A stretch of DNA of 64,000 nucleotides from Acinetobacter sp. XS-4 (GCF_023920705.1 NZ_CP094657.1:868001-932000); one strand, 5' to 3'; shown: positions 22,901-34,602, numbered from the stretch's first letter. A program made the numbers and translations. The notes: generated by a model from the sequence alone, not told the origin.

Positions 22901-25900
22901 TGAGTTTGTCGGTTATGGTTATGTAGATAGCACTGGTAATGTGACAGGCTATTTCAATCAGGTTTATTTAAAAGGTGAGGAACTCACTTTTATCGTTATA
23001 GATAAAGCAGGTAATCAAAGTGTTGAATTTAAGCAAAATGCTTTGATTGATGATATTGCACCAAATCCGATTGAAAACATCGTCTTAAATGAAAATGGTC
23101 AAAACTTTACAGCGCAAGCGGAAGCAGATAGTCGAATCGAAGTTAAAAATGCTGTTGGTGAGGTTGTAGGATCTGGTTCAACCGATGGCATGGGTAATGT
23201 TTCTGGTTACTTGTATCAGGTCTATTTACATGGCGAAGAGCTCACTTTTGTTGTCGTTGACCGAGCGGGGAACCGTAGTACAGAGGTCAAGCAGAATGCT
23301 TTGATTGATGATATCGCACCAAACTCAATTGAAAATATTGTGCTCGACTCACACGGTCAAAACTTTACGGCGCAAGCAGAAGTAAATACTCGGATTGAAG
23401 TCAAAAATGCTGCGGGTGAGGTGATAGGTTCTGGTTATGTAGATGGTGCGGGTAATGTGTCAGGTTATTTTAATCAAGTCTATTTACATGGAGAGGAATT
23501 AACTTTCATCGTTGTAGATATAGCAGGTAACCGAAGTATTGAGGTTAAACAAAATGCTTTAATTGATGATGTCTCACCGCCAGTTGCTTCAAATATTACT
23601 TTAACCTCAGATGGATTGCTTTTTGGTGAAGCTGAACCAAACTCAACTGTTGAAATTATTGATCAATATGGTGCAATTATCACAATAGCTAATGTTGGAT
23701 ATGATGGACGCTTTTATCAATTGATCAACCTGAGCCAATATCAAACACAAAATTTGAGTATTGTTGTCAAAGATATTGCTGGCAACCGAAGTGAAGTTGC
23801 TCATGAATTAGTACCTATATTTTCGAATTCACCAATTGCTGCGACAGAGCTAAAATTGGATGTAAATGGCCATATTCTTACAGGTAAGGCGACAGCAGGA
23901 ATGACGATTGTTGTCACATCTACTGATGGTCAGATCATTAATGGAGAATGGAGCAGTATAGTTAATGAAGATGGTAGTTTTGCTATTAAGTTAAATAGCT
24001 ATTATCTACATGGACAGACGTTACTAATTCGAGTTTATGACCAGAATACATATCAATACAGCCCAATCACTGAACTTATTGCGCCATTAGACAATATTGC
24101 TCCAGTGATTAATGAGGTAGCGATTAGTAACGACGGTCATGAGATAACTGGACATGCTGATTCAAAAGTAATTATTAAAGTAATAGATGCGGATGGAGAT
24201 TTACGAGCAGAATTTCAAATGGAGGAAGCTGGATATTTCAATGTTGGTATGTATCCACCTGTATTACGTGGAGAGCAATTATTTATCACGGCAACGGATT
24301 TAGCTAAAAATATAAGTACGCCATTTAATTTTACTTTTACTGCAGATACTAATGCACCACCATCAGCAGATCATGTTGTTTTATCTGAAAATGGTTTCTT
24401 CATTGAGGGAACTGCTACACCAAATAGTGAGATGCATATTTTTGATGTGTATAGTAATTATATTGGCGGTGGTTCTGTAGATGAAACTGGATATTTTAAT
24501 ATCCAGTTATACTCACCTCAGGTGAATGGACAAACTTTACGTGTTGTTGTGGAACATAATGGGTATCAAAGCGTTTATACAGAAATTAAGGCACCGATAG
24601 ACATCGTTGCGCCAAATGCAGCAACACAACTTGTATTGGAAGAAGGAAATATACTTTCTGGGGAGGCTGAAGCATATTCAACTGTTAATATTTTCGATGC
24701 TAATAATAATTTAGTTGGTCAGACTACTGTGGGAAGTAGTGGTACTTTCTGGGTGCAATTATGGTCACAATATTGGCATGGTGAAACATTGACAGTAAAA
24801 GTAGTTGATGCCAATCAAAATATAAGTGTGGGCTCAACGATTGTTGCTACGAATGATACAACAGTACCGAATGTAGCCACACAACTTGCCATAAATGGAT
24901 TGGGAGAGCTCACGGGACATGCAGAAAGTAGAGCTATCCTTGAAGTTATATATCATTTTGCTGATCAAGAATCTTCTGTAACTTCTGTAATAAGTACGAC
25001 AGTTATGGTTGATGGAACTTTCTCTGTTTATATGTATGAGAATGCAACGTCATTTGATCTTACTGTTATTGATCGTGCTGGAAATCGTAGTGAAACTATC
25101 AGCAAAGCGATTAGTGATTTACATACGATCACTGTTGATCAGTTTAAAGGTGATTCTGCTGATAATACTTATATAGTTGATCATATAATTGATTTTGTTA
25201 AAGAATATATTGTTGAGCCGTATGCAATATATAAAGATGTCTGGATTGATAATAGCTATACATATCCAGAATGGGTCACTGAAGGTCATTACGAACAGAT
25301 ATGGTTTGTTGATGGTTATTATGATTCCCAATTGGTCACAAGTGGTTATTCAACTGTACAAAATGTTTATCAAAATCAGAATGGTATAACTTATATTGAT
25401 AATGGCATGGCAGATAGCGATTATAGTCGATATGAACAACAATATTATGATTTTGCGAATGGACAATGGCAAGAAGGTTATGAATTGACCTATATACGTT
25501 CAGAAGAAGGCTGGGTTGATACTAGTCATTATGAAGACGTTTATGTTGATCTGAGTCGTTATGAAGATGTTTGGGTAGATACTAGCCACTATCAAGATGT
25601 TTTCGTAGAAAGCGGTTACTGGGAAAGTCAACTTATTGAATCTGGCTATCGAGATGTTGATTTTGGTGGACACGATAAAATAATTAGCTCTGTGAGTTAT
25701 AGTCTGGTTGGATATTCTGATTGGTCGACAGGTCTAGAAAGTGGTCGTTATGTTGAAGACTTGGAGTTGGTTGGTTCTGCTCATCTAAATGCAACAGGCA
25801 ATGCTTTAGATAATCTTTTAACAGGTAACTCTGGTAATAACGTTTTGAATGGGCGTGAAGGTAACGATACCTATATGACGAATGAAGGTACTGATTCCAT

Positions 25901-26216
25901 ACTGTTCCAATTGCTAAATAGCCAAGATGCAACTGGCGGAAATGGACATGATACGGTGTTAGATTTTACTTTGGGTGATGTAAGAACCAATACTCAAGCA
26001 GATAAAATTGATTTAAGTGAACTATTAATTGACTATTCTAAAGATGTGAGCACATTAGCTAAATTTATTACTGTAGAGCAAGATGCTGGAAACACGACTA
26101 TTAGTCTTGACCGAGATGGTGAAGGTACAATGTTTAGTAGTATTTCATTGATTACTTTAAATCAGGTAAATACAACATTAGATGAATTGTTGAATAACCA
26201 GCAACTCTTTGTTTAA
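16983..26216 (+). CDS. Giant Bap-like adhesin with Ig-like repeats (BLP1-type), type I secreted
   Basis: About 3,077 residues. The N-terminus (about residues 1-130) is a BapA prefix-like domain ending in a hydrophobic Gly/Ala segment ([16 protein letters not shown]). Three near-identical 95-residue Ig-like units follow (17412-18266), then a diverged Ig region, then thirteen 86/88-residue units (20199-23570), and more diverged units. Near residues 2741-2895 is a Tyr/Trp-rich block. The end has [15 protein letters not shown] and a C-terminal type I secretion target domain. This is the layout of Acinetobacter Bap-like proteins, which support surface attachment and biofilm; BLP1 is my best match from memory. 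GGTGGA precedes ATG 16983, while the longer frame from 16917 lacks a site. No secretion genes are adjacent. Confidence 0.88.
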   Translation: MVQVSLMANNASKNNIVDIDVGQKKNIIVDPKEIAKLDISPEKIASITREGNNAIIHLKDGTEIILENYFISENPQILLNEGQSYWTASLGEDATGQTTVNYLEVKDASKFIDSSSSVPLWSGIVSALAGAGTIALLSRKDPKDTTPPEPGNLILKNLLDSGASTTDQITQDKNFNLKVEGQESGSRVTYLVSTDDGKTWQETTVAQKDLADGVYQYKAVVTDRAGNASETAIQKVVVDTTAPKAGELTLSDLSDTGVSATDQITQDKTFDLKISGQEENSHITYWISKDDGKTWQETTVTQKDLADGSYLYKVVLTDVAGNTSETAIQKVVVDTTAPKAGELTLSDLSDTGVSATDQITQDKTFDLKISGQEENSHITYWISKDEGKTWQETTVNQKDLADGVYQYKAVVTDLAGNTSETAIQKVVVDNSLNVEAIAVTVKPITEDNTISLVEKNQVISIRLEVDNLPTDLNSSLTLVNTTLNNAVYNFQFDEVTQEWVAEIPAEFLWSEESQTNISIDISLTDQAGNTAIIKQTQNYNVDHTPNSPILDSLTFNNIDGAIISGSAYKGSKVDIYNKNGDWLATTIVNEEGKFTLQDLSISTNQEVYAVATYNGYSSENSSIGLVTEVPALSILRISPEGVITGYATEGSHFIVKDQNGNILQEFNSIAFEGSGITPFSVMALGEVRPFTLSLDQPLEEGTQIIISTDKDNISGHPQYITADYTPAVFLETPQFDISGETLSVHINEPNSFIRAFSGEGNLIANGVTDEQGIASLHVFQFLKEGESVTVQVVDKNQNTSETLIEVPNFAYIPHVERITQEGLISGVAEDNSTVIVRDAEGNELGKVTLGDDNSGSDFSHFSLSVNRPLIDGEQISVQIIDNKGLMSPEQKIIVDLTPPPVPTDLNFNDAGDLVYGHAEPFSEILVKDGQGNILNKWFWNNWTDESGSFSIELGMFLTNAETVYVTATDVNGNVSLAAQIQAPNYAFAPYVDSFTSDGVISGQAENNSTLIVKDVKGEVVAEIKVGEDNGWNGSSYFKLQLDRPLVDGEQLFLSIKDARGQVSTDTVITADTVAPTLASNLVFSEDGSYLTGVAELNTTIQVFDHNGQLVNIWNNSINSDGTFTIFLGSNNLHGEAFTVTVKDQAGNVSEAVSIKAPFDDIAPNPIKNILLDANGQNFTAQAEANSQIEVFDSLGNQTGWGSTDSAGNVSGFFNQIYLHGEELTFVVIDRAGNRSVEFKQNALIDTIAPNPIENIIFNEDGQSFTAQAEAGSSIDVLDQDGNKITTSYTDSLGNVFGYFPQVYLHGEELTFIVIDRAGNRSAEIKQSVLNDDVAPNPIENIVLDINGQNFTAQAEANSQIEIKNANGDVIGYGSADSTGNVFGHLYQVYLHGEELTFVVVDRAGNRSTEVKQNALTDDIAPNLIENIVFDSNGQNFTAQAEANTQIEVKNAVGEVVGSGYVDGAGNVSGYLYQVYLHGEELTFVVVDRAGNRSTEIKQNALTDDIAPNPIENIVLDENGQNFTAQAEANTQIEVKNAAGEVIGSGSTDSMGNASGYLYQVHLHGEELTFVVVDKAGNHSTEVKQNALIDDIAPNPIENIIFNENGQNFTAQAEANSKVEVKNAVGEVVGTGYVDSAGNVSGYLNQVYLKGEELTFVVIDQAGNRSVEVKQTAFLDNTAPENATNLIFSEDGSYLTGMAEPNATIQIFDQNGQLVNQWNNNVNWDGTFNISLDSNYLHGEEFKVVVADRAGNMSGGVTVKAPLDDIAPMAASNLAFSEDGSSLSGVAELNTIIQIFDQNGQQVNTWNQSVNADGTFNISLGNYNLHGEEFTVIVKDRAGNVSEAVSVKAPLDNVAPNQIKNIVFDANGQNFIAQAEANTQVEVKNAAGEIIGSGSTDSTGNVTGYFYQVYLHGEELTFVVIDRVGNRSVELKLNALVDTITPDPIENIIFNENGQSFTAQAEANSFIGVKNAAGEFVGYGYVDSTGNVTGYFNQVYLKGEELTFIVIDKAGNQSVEFKQNALIDDIAPNPIENIVLNENGQNFTAQAEADSRIEVKNAVGEVVGSGSTDGMGNVSGYLYQVYLHGEELTFVVVDRAGNRSTEVKQNALIDDIAPNSIENIVLDSHGQNFTAQAEVNTRIEVKNAAGEVIGSGYVDGAGNVSGYFNQVYLHGEELTFIVVDIAGNRSIEVKQNALIDDVSPPVASNITLTSDGLLFGEAEPNSTVEIIDQYGAIITIANVGYDGRFYQLINLSQYQTQNLSIVVKDIAGNRSEVAHELVPIFSNSPIAATELKLDVNGHILTGKATAGMTIVVTSTDGQIINGEWSSIVNEDGSFAIKLNSYYLHGQTLLIRVYDQNTYQYSPITELIAPLDNIAPVINEVAISNDGHEITGHADSKVIIKVIDADGDLRAEFQMEEAGYFNVGMYPPVLRGEQLFITATDLAKNISTPFNFTFTADTNAPPSADHVVLSENGFFIEGTATPNSEMHIFDVYSNYIGGGSVDETGYFNIQLYSPQVNGQTLRVVVEHNGYQSVYTEIKAPIDIVAPNAATQLVLEEGNILSGEAEAYSTVNIFDANNNLVGQTTVGSSGTFWVQLWSQYWHGETLTVKVVDANQNISVGSTIVATNDTTVPNVATQLAINGLGELTGHAESRAILEVIYHFADQESSVTSVISTTVMVDGTFSVYMYENATSFDLTVIDRAGNRSETISKAISDLHTITVDQFKGDSADNTYIVDHIIDFVKEYIVEPYAIYKDVWIDNSYTYPEWVTEGHYEQIWFVDGYYDSQLVTSGYSTVQNVYQNQNGITYIDNGMADSDYSRYEQQYYDFANGQWQEGYELTYIRSEEGWVDTSHYEDVYVDLSRYEDVWVDTSHYQDVFVESGYWESQLIESGYRDVDFGGHDKIISSVSYSLVGYSDWSTGLESGRYVEDLELVGSAHLNATGNALDNLLTGNSGNNVLNGREGNDTYMTNEGTDSILFQLLNSQDATGGNGHDTVLDFTLGDVRTNTQADKIDLSELLIDYSKDVSTLAKFITVEQDAGNTTISLDRDGEGTMFSSISLITLNQVNTTLDELLNNQQLFV
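17412..18266 (+). repeat. Three tandem 285-bp Ig-domain repeats
   Basis: Units begin at 17412, 17697 and 17982, each exactly 285 bp (95 codons). Each encodes an Ig-like domain with TWQETTV and QKDLADG blocks. Units 2 and 3 are nearly identical at DNA level, which implies recent duplication or gene conversion. Confidence 0.9.
20199..23570 (+). repeat. Thirteen tandem Ig-domain repeats of two types (258 and 264 bp)
   Basis: Unit starts are 20199, 20463, 20721, 20979, 21237, 21495, 21753, 22011, 22275, 22539, 22797, 23055 and 23313. Three 264-bp type A units (20199, 22011, 22275; FSEDGS and DQNGQ motifs) and ten 258-bp type B units ([10 protein letters not shown] motif) occur in the order A-B6-A2-B4. 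All units keep the reading frame. Confidence 0.92.
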
Positions 26217-26233
26217 CATTGATATTTATCTTT

Positions 26234-26265
26234 ATAAAAGAGGCTATGAAAATAGCCTCTTTTAT
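26234..26265 (+). terminator. Terminator after the adhesin gene
   Basis: A perfect 14-bp stem (ATAAAAGAGGCTAT / ATAGCCTCTTTTAT) with a GAAA tetraloop, followed by T-rich sequence. Confidence 0.85.
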
Positions 26266-26342
26266 TTTGTGCTTTAATTTTAATAAAAACTCTTCACAAC
26301 CTGTTAAAAAATGACCAAAAAAGATAAGTTTTTTTTCATTTT

Positions 26343-26372
26343 CCCCTTGAAGCCTTTTTTTTCATCCCCACA
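26343..26372 (+). promoter_or_regulatory. Sigma-32-like heat-shock promoter of groESL
   Basis: CCCTTGAA is followed after 14 bases by CCCCACA, close to the RpoH consensus (CTTGAA, 13-15 bases, CCCCAT). It lies about 85 bp upstream of groES. No CIRCE inverted repeat is visible. Confidence 0.65.
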
Positions 26373-26456
26373 AAAGTGACATCTAAATATTTTGTTATTG
26401 CTCTGGATTAAAGCAATAACGATTAATCAAAAAGACTTAGTCTGATGGAGTTAATT

Positions 26457-26747
26457 ATGAGCAACATTCGTCCATTACATGATCGCGTTGTAATTCGTCG
26501 CGTAGAAGAAGAAACCAAAACTGCTGGCGGTATTTTACTTCCAGGTTCTGCTGCTGAAAAACCATCTCAAGGTGAAGTAATTGCAGTAGGTAATGGTCAA
26601 ATCACTGAGAATGGCGTACGTGCTTTGGATGTTAAAGTTGGTGACAAAGTATTGTTTGGTACTTATGCAGGTACAACAGTGAAAGTAAGTGGTGAAGAAC
26701 TCTTAATCATGAAAGAGTCAGATATTTTAGCTGTGTTGGAAGGCTAA
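26457..26747 (+). CDS. groES: Co-chaperonin GroES
   Basis: The 96-residue lid of the GroEL folding chamber. Conserved parts are [12 protein letters not shown], the mobile loop [16 protein letters not shown] that contacts GroEL, and the C-terminal [14 protein letters not shown]. In-frame ATG 26445 exists, but GGAG at 26447-26450 overlaps it and lies 6 bases before ATG 26457, so 26457 is the start. It forms an operon with groEL 58 bp downstream, probably under heat-shock control. Confidence 0.97.
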   Translation: MSNIRPLHDRVVIRRVEEETKTAGGILLPGSAAEKPSQGEVIAVGNGQITENGVRALDVKVGDKVLFGTYAGTTVKVSGEELLIMKESDILAVLEG

Positions 26748-26787
26748 TCAATCCATAACTCAATTCATTATCAGATTCAGTATTTAA

Positions 26788-28440
<1,653 letters not shown>

Positions 28441-28461
28441 TAACACATCAACGCTTAAACT

Positions 28462-28495
28462 AAAAAAATCCCTGCTTATGCAGGGATTTTTTTAT
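28462..28495 (+). terminator. Terminator of groESL
   Basis: AAATCCCTG / CAGGGATTT stem with a CTTATG loop, an A run before and T run after. Confidence 0.85.
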
Positions 28496-28539
28496 TTCTA
28501 CGTGATTTTAAGAAATAGTTAAGTTCAATCACTTATATT

Positions 28540-28614
28540 AAAAAACAGGAACAGCAGCTAGAAGTTCCTCTTTGTTACAGCCATGCTTATTTACTTATAA
28601 GCATGGTTTTTTTT
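28540..28614 (+). ncRNA. Candidate small RNA or second terminator between groEL and dgkA
   Basis: Downstream of the groEL terminator are two more hairpins on the plus strand: AGGAAC/GTTCCT (28547-28569) and a 10-bp CCATGCTTAT/ATAAGCATGG (28581-28606) followed by eight T. The T run reaches into the dgkA stop codon, and no gene lies between the two terminators. This could be a short RNA with its own promoter near 28500-28540, or only a backup terminator. Confidence 0.35.
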
Positions 28615-28987
28615 ATCCTAATAAAATGAACAACCATGTAATGGCAATGATAGAAAGTGCAACAAATTGAGCCGCACTTCCCATATCTTTAGCATTTTTA
28701 GAAAGCTGATGTTTTTCAAGAGAAACTCGATCAACGACTGCTTCAATAGCCGAATTGAACAGTTCAACGATCATTGTAAATAAACATACGATAATAAGTA
28801 AGACATGTTCACTGCGGGTTACATCAAGAAAAAGACTGACAGGAATTAAAATAAGATTAATCAAAACAATTTGACGGAAAGCTGCTTCATTTTTATATGC
28901 TGCTTTAAATCCGGAAATCGAGTAGCCCGTTGCATTTAATATACGCTTAAGGCCTGTTTTGCCCTTATAAGGAGAATAGCTATTCAT
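28613..28987 (-). CDS. dgkA: Diacylglycerol kinase (DgkA, integral membrane)
   Basis: A 124-residue inner-membrane enzyme that phosphorylates diacylglycerol to phosphatidic acid, recycling lipid left from osmoregulated glycan or LPS modification. Three hydrophobic segments are visible. The family signature with the catalytic Glu is present: ELFNSAIEAVVDRVS, followed by KNAKDMGSAAQFVA. The N-terminal GLKRILNATGYSISGFKAAYKNEAAFRQ matches the amphipathic start of the family. It is monocistronic and convergent with groEL. Confidence 0.93.
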   Translation of the reverse strand: MNSYSPYKGKTGLKRILNATGYSISGFKAAYKNEAAFRQIVLINLILIPVSLFLDVTRSEHVLLIIVCLFTMIVELFNSAIEAVVDRVSLEKHQLSKNAKDMGSAAQFVALSIIAITWLFILLG

Positions 28988-29093
28988 TTACTTATATTTC
29001 TGACACATTTCATGCATTATATAATTTGGGCCTTAAAAAATTATTAAATCTTTTTTAAAGATTTTGACTTTATAACTGAATAGAGAAGAAGAG

Positions 29094-30056
29094 ATGAAAA
29101 AATTATGTGTAGCTTTGGGTCTTGCATTTTGTAGCATGCATGCTGCGTATGCCGAGCAAACTCCTACCCAGCAAGTACCTGGATACTATAAGCATCAATT
29201 TGGCAAATATCGTGTGACTTCTTTACTTGACGGCACAATTTATCTAAATCCTAATTTGTTTAAAAATTTAAATCAGACTCAGAAAACTAAAATATTAACT
29301 AAATATGCTGCTGTGAATGAGAAGGGGATTCAGACTTCGGTTAATGCATTTTTAGTAGATGATGGTAAAAGTTTAACGCTTGTCGATAGTGGTGCAGCAA
29401 GTTGTTTTGGCCCACAACTTGGTTCGATTGCAAAAAATATTGAATTGGCAGGTTATCAACTTGCTAATGTAAAAACGGTATTGCTCACACATTTACATCC
29501 AGACCATGTATGCGGAATTGCTCAAAATGGGAAAGCTGTATTTCCAAATGCAACCGTTTATGCACATGAACGTGAAGCTGATTATTGGTTAAATCCAGCT
29601 TCTGAAAAAACAGTGCCAGCAGATAAAAAGCAAAACTATTTAGGTACTGTGAAAAACATAAAAACTGCTCTTGCTCCATATCAAGCAAAAAAAGCATTCA
29701 AGACATTTAAAGATGGCGATGTTATTCAAGGTTTTGAAGTGATCGATACGCGCGGTCACACACCTGGCCATCATAGCTTTCGCTTAAAGAGTAATGATCA
29801 GCAAATTATTTTTGTTGGAGACATTGTTCACTCACATTCTTTGCAGTTTGATGCTCCAAAAACTGGTGTGGATTTTGATGTGAATTCTGAGCAGGCGATT
29901 AATACCCGTTTGAAAATGTTCGCTGAAATTTCAAATAAACAGCAATGGGTCGCGGCACCACATTTACCATTCCCAGGCATTGGTCATGTTTATAAAGTAA
30001 ACGCTGAGCAATATCAGTGGATTCCTCTCTATTTTGATAATGTCGTAGAGAAATAA
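29094..30056 (+). CDS. Periplasmic metallo-beta-lactamase-fold hydrolase
   Basis: A 320-residue protein with a clear Sec signal (MKKLCVALGLAFCSMHAAYA, cut after residue 20). The MBL zinc motif THLHPDHVCG is at residues 132-141, with downstream ligands in DTRGHTPGHHSF, the FVGDIVH aspartate and a C-terminal APHLPFPG histidine. It is closer to the lactonase/general MBL-fold hydrolases than to true class B beta-lactamases. Substrate is unknown; an antibiotic or lactone role should not be assumed. It has its own upstream region and ends at a terminator shared with convergent glpQ. Confidence 0.85.
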   Translation: MKKLCVALGLAFCSMHAAYAEQTPTQQVPGYYKHQFGKYRVTSLLDGTIYLNPNLFKNLNQTQKTKILTKYAAVNEKGIQTSVNAFLVDDGKSLTLVDSGAASCFGPQLGSIAKNIELAGYQLANVKTVLLTHLHPDHVCGIAQNGKAVFPNATVYAHEREADYWLNPASEKTVPADKKQNYLGTVKNIKTALAPYQAKKAFKTFKDGDVIQGFEVIDTRGHTPGHHSFRLKSNDQQIIFVGDIVHSHSLQFDAPKTGVDFDVNSEQAINTRLKMFAEISNKQQWVAAPHLPFPGIGHVYKVNAEQYQWIPLYFDNVVEK

Positions 30057-30090
30057 AAAAACAGGGCATTTATTGCCCTGTTTTTTATTA
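30055..30090. terminator. Bidirectional terminator between MBL hydrolase and glpQ
   Basis: An ACAGGGCA/TGCCCTGT stem with A run on the left and T run on the right. Confidence 0.85.
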
Positions 30091-30100
30091 AAAACTTTAA

Positions 30101-31243
30101 TTATTTTGCGGATTTTTCATAATTAATAACGGCTTCACGGCCAAGTGCTGGGTCATCTGTAAAGACCCCATCAACACCTGCTTTGAAATAGGCTTCAAAC
30201 TCTTTTAAAGCACCAGTTGGGCAGCGTTCAGCTGGTTTATCTTGACTACATTTTAAAGGCGTTGGTAAGAAATTATTTTCTGGACGGAAAGTATAAGGAT
30301 GTACTTTTAAACCTACTGCATGAGCATCAGAAATAAACGAAGTCGTTTGAACCGAGCCATTGTCATTAAAGTTTAGAATATACCCTTTACTTGGTCCTAC
30401 ACCGTTTGCATATTTAGCTACGTCTTTTAAGCTTTGTGCTGTGGCTAAATCTGCATAAGTTTTAGTTTCACCAGATTCAATGAAGTCGGCTGGTTGAGAG
30501 GTTTTAGCATCATATAATTGAATGATTTGTGCGTGTTTAATGGTTTTATGAAGGTCGAGCTGATCTTTCAAATATTTTAAATTACTTACTTCAAAAGACT
30601 GTAGATAGACAGGTGCAATATCACGTGTATATTCATATTTGGCTAGTGTTTTAAGAAGGGTATCTTCCATTGCCAGATTATGATTTTTAAAGTAAGTCGG
30701 ATGTTTGGTTTCAATATATAAACCAATAATTTTTCCTGTTTTTTTATAATTTGCTTCAGCCAGCTCAATCACTTGTTCTAGAGTTGGAACAGGGTAAAGG
30801 TCATTATAAGCTGTGTTTGCAGGTCGGAACTCTGGAATACGTTCACGCGCTTTAAGTTGCTGTAATTCACTTAAAGTGAAGTCTTCTGTAAACCAACCTG
30901 TTAAGTCTTTACCATCAATATTTTTTGTTTTTTTACGGTCTGCAAATTGAGTTAAAGTACTTACGTTAGTTGTTCCGCCAATCTCATTTTCATGACGAGT
31001 AACCAATACACCGTCTTGTGTAGACACTAAATCTGGTTCAATAAAATCTGCACCATCATCAATGGCTTTTTGATATGAAGCTAAAGTGTGTTCAGGACGT
31101 AAAGCGCTAGCGCCACGGTGCCCAATCACTAAAATTTTAGGTAGTTGATATTCTGGTGTAGTTGGTGTGTTTTCAGTTTTATCATCGTCATTACAACCAA
31201 CCAAGCTAATTAAACTTAAGCATAAAATTGCTCTTTTAAACAT
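30101..31243 (-). CDS. glpQ: Glycerophosphodiester phosphodiesterase, lipoprotein
   Basis: Hydrolyses deacylated phospholipids (glycerophosphodiesters) to glycerol 3-phosphate and alcohol in the envelope. Residues 1-17 form a lipoprotein signal with lipobox LVGC. The GDPD domain has VIGHRGASALRPEHTLASYQ with the catalytic His and Arg, DFIEPDLVSTQDGVLVTRHE with metal ligands, and the C-terminal GVDGVFTDDPALG. The frame opens at ATG 31255, but GAG lies 7 bases before ATG 31243, so I prefer the latter (380 residues). The product feeds the GlpD step encoded at 11222-12739. It is divergent from the RND permease gene. Confidence 0.9.
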   Translation of the reverse strand: MFKRAILCLSLISLVGCNDDDKTENTPTTPEYQLPKILVIGHRGASALRPEHTLASYQKAIDDGADFIEPDLVSTQDGVLVTRHENEIGGTTNVSTLTQFADRKKTKNIDGKDLTGWFTEDFTLSELQQLKARERIPEFRPANTAYNDLYPVPTLEQVIELAEANYKKTGKIIGLYIETKHPTYFKNHNLAMEDTLLKTLAKYEYTRDIAPVYLQSFEVSNLKYLKDQLDLHKTIKHAQIIQLYDAKTSQPADFIESGETKTYADLATAQSLKDVAKYANGVGPSKGYILNFNDNGSVQTTSFISDAHAVGLKVHPYTFRPENNFLPTPLKCSQDKPAERCPTGALKEFEAYFKAGVDGVFTDDPALGREAVINYEKSAK

Positions 31244-31506
31244 AATTCTACTCATATTGTTTTAGTTGAAACGGCTCTAGTCTGTTCATTGAACTTGACG
31301 TGATCATGAAGAATTCATGAATTTTCAGTGACACTTGTTAAAGCCTTCTTTATGGCTTTGTAGGAAATAGCCATTCTTGCTTTGTTTTTGTCCTAATTGC
31401 ATTTATTGTGTTAATTCTACTTGTCTTTTATATGTCGCTCGTTGATGATCAAGAGGCCAAATTTGGCATTGCCATCTGTTAATTGACGACTTAATTCTGA
31501 GCAGCC

Positions 31507-34500
31507 ATGCTATCTAAATTTTTTATTCAGCGCCCTATTTTTGCCAGTGTACTAGCAATTATTGTTATGGCATTTGGTATCTTCTCGGTGCTCAATTTGC
31601 CCGTAGAACGCTACCCCGATATTGCACCACCAAAAATTACAGTATCGGCAAGTTATAGTGGGGCAGATGCACAAACGGTTGAGCAAAGTGTTACTCAGAT
31701 TTTAGAACAGCAAATACAAGGTATCGATCACTTACTTTATTTTAGCTCGACCAGTGATTCGTCGGGACGTAGTCGGATTACGATTAGTTTTGATAATGGA
31801 ACAAATCCAGATACGGCACAGGTGCAAGTACAAAATAGCATTAGTGGCGTCATAAGACGTTTACCAGATGAAGTACAACGCCAAGGGGTGACGGTAAGTA
31901 AGTCTCTGGGCGATACTTTTATGGTGGTAGGTTTATATGACTCGACTGGTAAAGCGGGGAATATTGAGCTATCAGACTATTTAACGACACATGTGGTAGA
32001 TAACCTGAATCGTATTGAAGGGGTGGGTGAGTCCGATGTTTTTGGTTCGCAATATGCAATGCGAATCTGGTTAAACCCTGATAAATTAAAACAATATAAT
32101 TTAATGCCAAGTGATGTTGCCAGTGCAATCACCGCTCAAAATACCCAAGTGGCTGCGGGTGCAATTGGCGATTTACCTGTTATTGATGGGCAATATTTAA
32201 ATACTAAAGTTACAGCTGGTTCTCGACTAAAAACAGTCGAAGATTTTAAAAATATTGTAGTGAAATCAAATCAAACAGCGAGTTATGTTTATTTAAAAGA
32301 TATTGCTAGAGTTGAGTTGGGTGCAGAAAACTATCAGTCTTTTAACACCATTAATGGTTATCCTGCCGCAGGTTTAGGTATTTCACTATCTTCGGGTGCA
32401 AATGCCATTCAGACCTCTAAACTCATCCATCAAACTCTAGATCAGCTTACAACTAAACTACCTGCGGGTTATAAAATTGTTTATCCACGTGATAACACGC
32501 CGTTTGTTCAAGAGTCGATTAAGGAAGTCGTAAAGACGCTTATTGAAGCGATTATTTTAGTTATTCTGGTAATGTTTCTGTTCTTGCAAAGCTGGCGCGC
32601 GACACTCATTCCGAGTATTACCGTTCCGGTTGTTATTTTAGGAACTTTTGCTGTTTTATACGTGCTTGGTTTTAGCATTAACACCTTAACCTTATTTGCA
32701 CTGGTACTCGCCATTGGCTTGTTAGTGGATGATGCAATTGTAGTCGTGGAAAACGTTGAACGGCTCATGCATGAACAGCACTTAACACCCAAAGAAGCAG
32801 CTATTGAGTCAATGGGCGAAATTAGTGGTGCTTTAATTGGGATTACCTTGGTATTAACTGCTGTTTTTATTCCAATGTCTTTTTTAGGTGGCTCAATTGG
32901 TGTGATTTACCGCCAGTTTTCCATTACCTTAGTTGCCGCTATGGCGTTATCGCTCATTGTTGCATTAGTTCTAACACCTGCATTGTGTGCCTTAATTTTA
33001 AAGCCTAATCCTCAGCCTATGCGTTGGGCGGTTTGGTTTAACCAAAAGATTGATCAACTTAAAAATCAATATATCAAGATCGTTCAAACAAGCATTCGTT
33101 ACAGCAAGTCAGTTGTTGTGATTTTTGTGGCTTTGATTGCTGTTTTTGCACTGTTTTATAGTGGTTTAAAAAGTGGATTTATTCCTAAAGAAGATCAAGG
33201 CATTTTAAGCGTTCAAATTAAGCTTGTTGATAGTGCCCCAATTTCTCAAAGTCAGAAAATTGGTGAACAAGTTCGTCAATATTTCTTAAATCAAGAAGAT
33301 AAAAATGTTGATTTAGTTTTAATCCGCTATGGTCGAAACAATTCGGGTACAGGGCAGAACTTGGCGCAAGGGTTTATTGCTTTAAAACCGTGGGATGTCC
33401 GTACTGGAAAAGAAAACTCAGCGGATGCTATACAAAAGCGTGCAATGAAATATTTTAGTCAATTAAATAATGCCCAAATTAATGTGACTTTGCCACCTTC
33501 GGTAAATGGTTTAGGTCAAACCGATGGTATGGATTTATGGATTCAAGATTTAAATGGGCAAGGACAAGATTTTCTAGATAGCACTTTCCTTCAGTTGCAA
33601 ACTCAAAGTAAAAACTACTCAAGTTTTGAAAACTTTGATAAGCAATCAACCAATAGTAAAGCAAATCTCAATATCAAAATTGATCAGAAACAAGCATTAG
33701 CAAATGGTTTAGAACTCCCTGCAATTAACAATACACTGTCTAGTGCGTGGGGTGGAACATATGTAAATGACTTTATTGACCGTGGCCGTATTAAGCGCGT
33801 CATGATACAAGGTGATGCTGAGTTCAGATCTAAACCTGAAGATCTATATAACTGGTCTGTGCGTAATAACCAAAATGAAATGGTACCTTTTAGTTCATTT
33901 GCTAACTTTAGCTGGGGCGGTGCTCCTGAAATCGTAAAACGCTATATGGGTTATAGTGCCTTGCAGTTACAGGCAGATGTTGCGAGTGGCAGCAGTTCAG
34001 GTCAGGCAATGAAAGATGTTGAACAACTTGTAAATCAGCAAAAAGATGTCGGTTTAGCTTGGACAGGTTTATCTTTTGAAGAACAGAAGTCGACAAATCA
34101 GGCTGTCTGGTTATATTTAATTTCGGCAGGCTTTATTTTCTTATGTTTAGCAGCTTTATATGAAAGCTTGAGCATTCCAGCCGCTGTGATGACCTCTATT
34201 CCGCTAGGTGTTGGAGGAAGTGTTATTTTCTCTTATATTTTTGGACTACCAAATGATGTGTATTTCCAAATTGCACTGTTAACCACGATTGGTTTGTCAT
34301 GTAAAAACGCAATTTTAATTGTTGAGTTTGCAGCCTTGGCTCAAGAAAAGGGTAAGAATGCCATTCAGGCGGCTTTAGAGGGCGCTAGCTTGCGTCTAAG
34401 ACCGATTTTAATGACATCTTTAGCATTTGGTGCAGGTGTGATTCCTCTTGTATTTGCTCAAGGTGCTGGGGCTGTGAGCCGTCAAGAAATCGGTATTAGT

Positions 34501-34602
34501 ATTTTAGGTGGAGTGATGTTTGGTACGGTGCTGGTTTTATTCTTTATTCCAGTTATGTATGTGTTATTGCGTTCACTATTTAGATCGAAAGCATCTAGTT
34601 AA
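31507..34602 (+). CDS. RND-family multidrug efflux permease (AcrB/AdeB type)
   Basis: A 1,031-residue inner-membrane proton-driven exporter of the hydrophobe/amphiphile efflux-1 group. Typical features are the start FFIQRPIFASVLAIIVM, NLPVERYPDIAPP, two large periplasmic loops, the transmembrane Asp pair at residues 408-409 (LLVDDAIVVVENVERL), and CKNAILIVEFA late in the protein. No membrane fusion gene or outer-membrane channel gene lies next to it, so it must borrow partners encoded elsewhere. From its position near groEL I suspect it corresponds to the A. baumannii pump called AbeD, but this is recall and unchecked. A short gap separates it from the DUF4112 gene. Confidence 0.9.
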   Translation: MLSKFFIQRPIFASVLAIIVMAFGIFSVLNLPVERYPDIAPPKITVSASYSGADAQTVEQSVTQILEQQIQGIDHLLYFSSTSDSSGRSRITISFDNGTNPDTAQVQVQNSISGVIRRLPDEVQRQGVTVSKSLGDTFMVVGLYDSTGKAGNIELSDYLTTHVVDNLNRIEGVGESDVFGSQYAMRIWLNPDKLKQYNLMPSDVASAITAQNTQVAAGAIGDLPVIDGQYLNTKVTAGSRLKTVEDFKNIVVKSNQTASYVYLKDIARVELGAENYQSFNTINGYPAAGLGISLSSGANAIQTSKLIHQTLDQLTTKLPAGYKIVYPRDNTPFVQESIKEVVKTLIEAIILVILVMFLFLQSWRATLIPSITVPVVILGTFAVLYVLGFSINTLTLFALVLAIGLLVDDAIVVVENVERLMHEQHLTPKEAAIESMGEISGALIGITLVLTAVFIPMSFLGGSIGVIYRQFSITLVAAMALSLIVALVLTPALCALILKPNPQPMRWAVWFNQKIDQLKNQYIKIVQTSIRYSKSVVVIFVALIAVFALFYSGLKSGFIPKEDQGILSVQIKLVDSAPISQSQKIGEQVRQYFLNQEDKNVDLVLIRYGRNNSGTGQNLAQGFIALKPWDVRTGKENSADAIQKRAMKYFSQLNNAQINVTLPPSVNGLGQTDGMDLWIQDLNGQGQDFLDSTFLQLQTQSKNYSSFENFDKQSTNSKANLNIKIDQKQALANGLELPAINNTLSSAWGGTYVNDFIDRGRIKRVMIQGDAEFRSKPEDLYNWSVRNNQNEMVPFSSFANFSWGGAPEIVKRYMGYSALQLQADVASGSSSGQAMKDVEQLVNQQKDVGLAWTGLSFEEQKSTNQAVWLYLISAGFIFLCLAALYESLSIPAAVMTSIPLGVGGSVIFSYIFGLPNDVYFQIALLTTIGLSCKNAILIVEFAALAQEKGKNAIQAALEGASLRLRPILMTSLAFGAGVIPLVFAQGAGAVSRQEIGISILGGVMFGTVLVLFFIPVMYVLLRSLFRSKASS

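Noticed and set aside
20199..23570. Regular repeats that could be mistaken for a CRISPR or satellite array
   Set aside because: Units are 258/264 bp, in frame throughout a single gene, and encode Ig-like domains.
26217..26456. CIRCE element for HrcA control of groESL
   Set aside because: No TTAGCACTC-N9-GAGTGCTAA type repeat is present; a sigma-32-like promoter is.
29094..30056. Acquired metallo-beta-lactamase resistance gene
   Set aside because: The fold and zinc motif fit, but the sequence is a general MBL-fold hydrolase with no mobile-element context; resistance should not be claimed.
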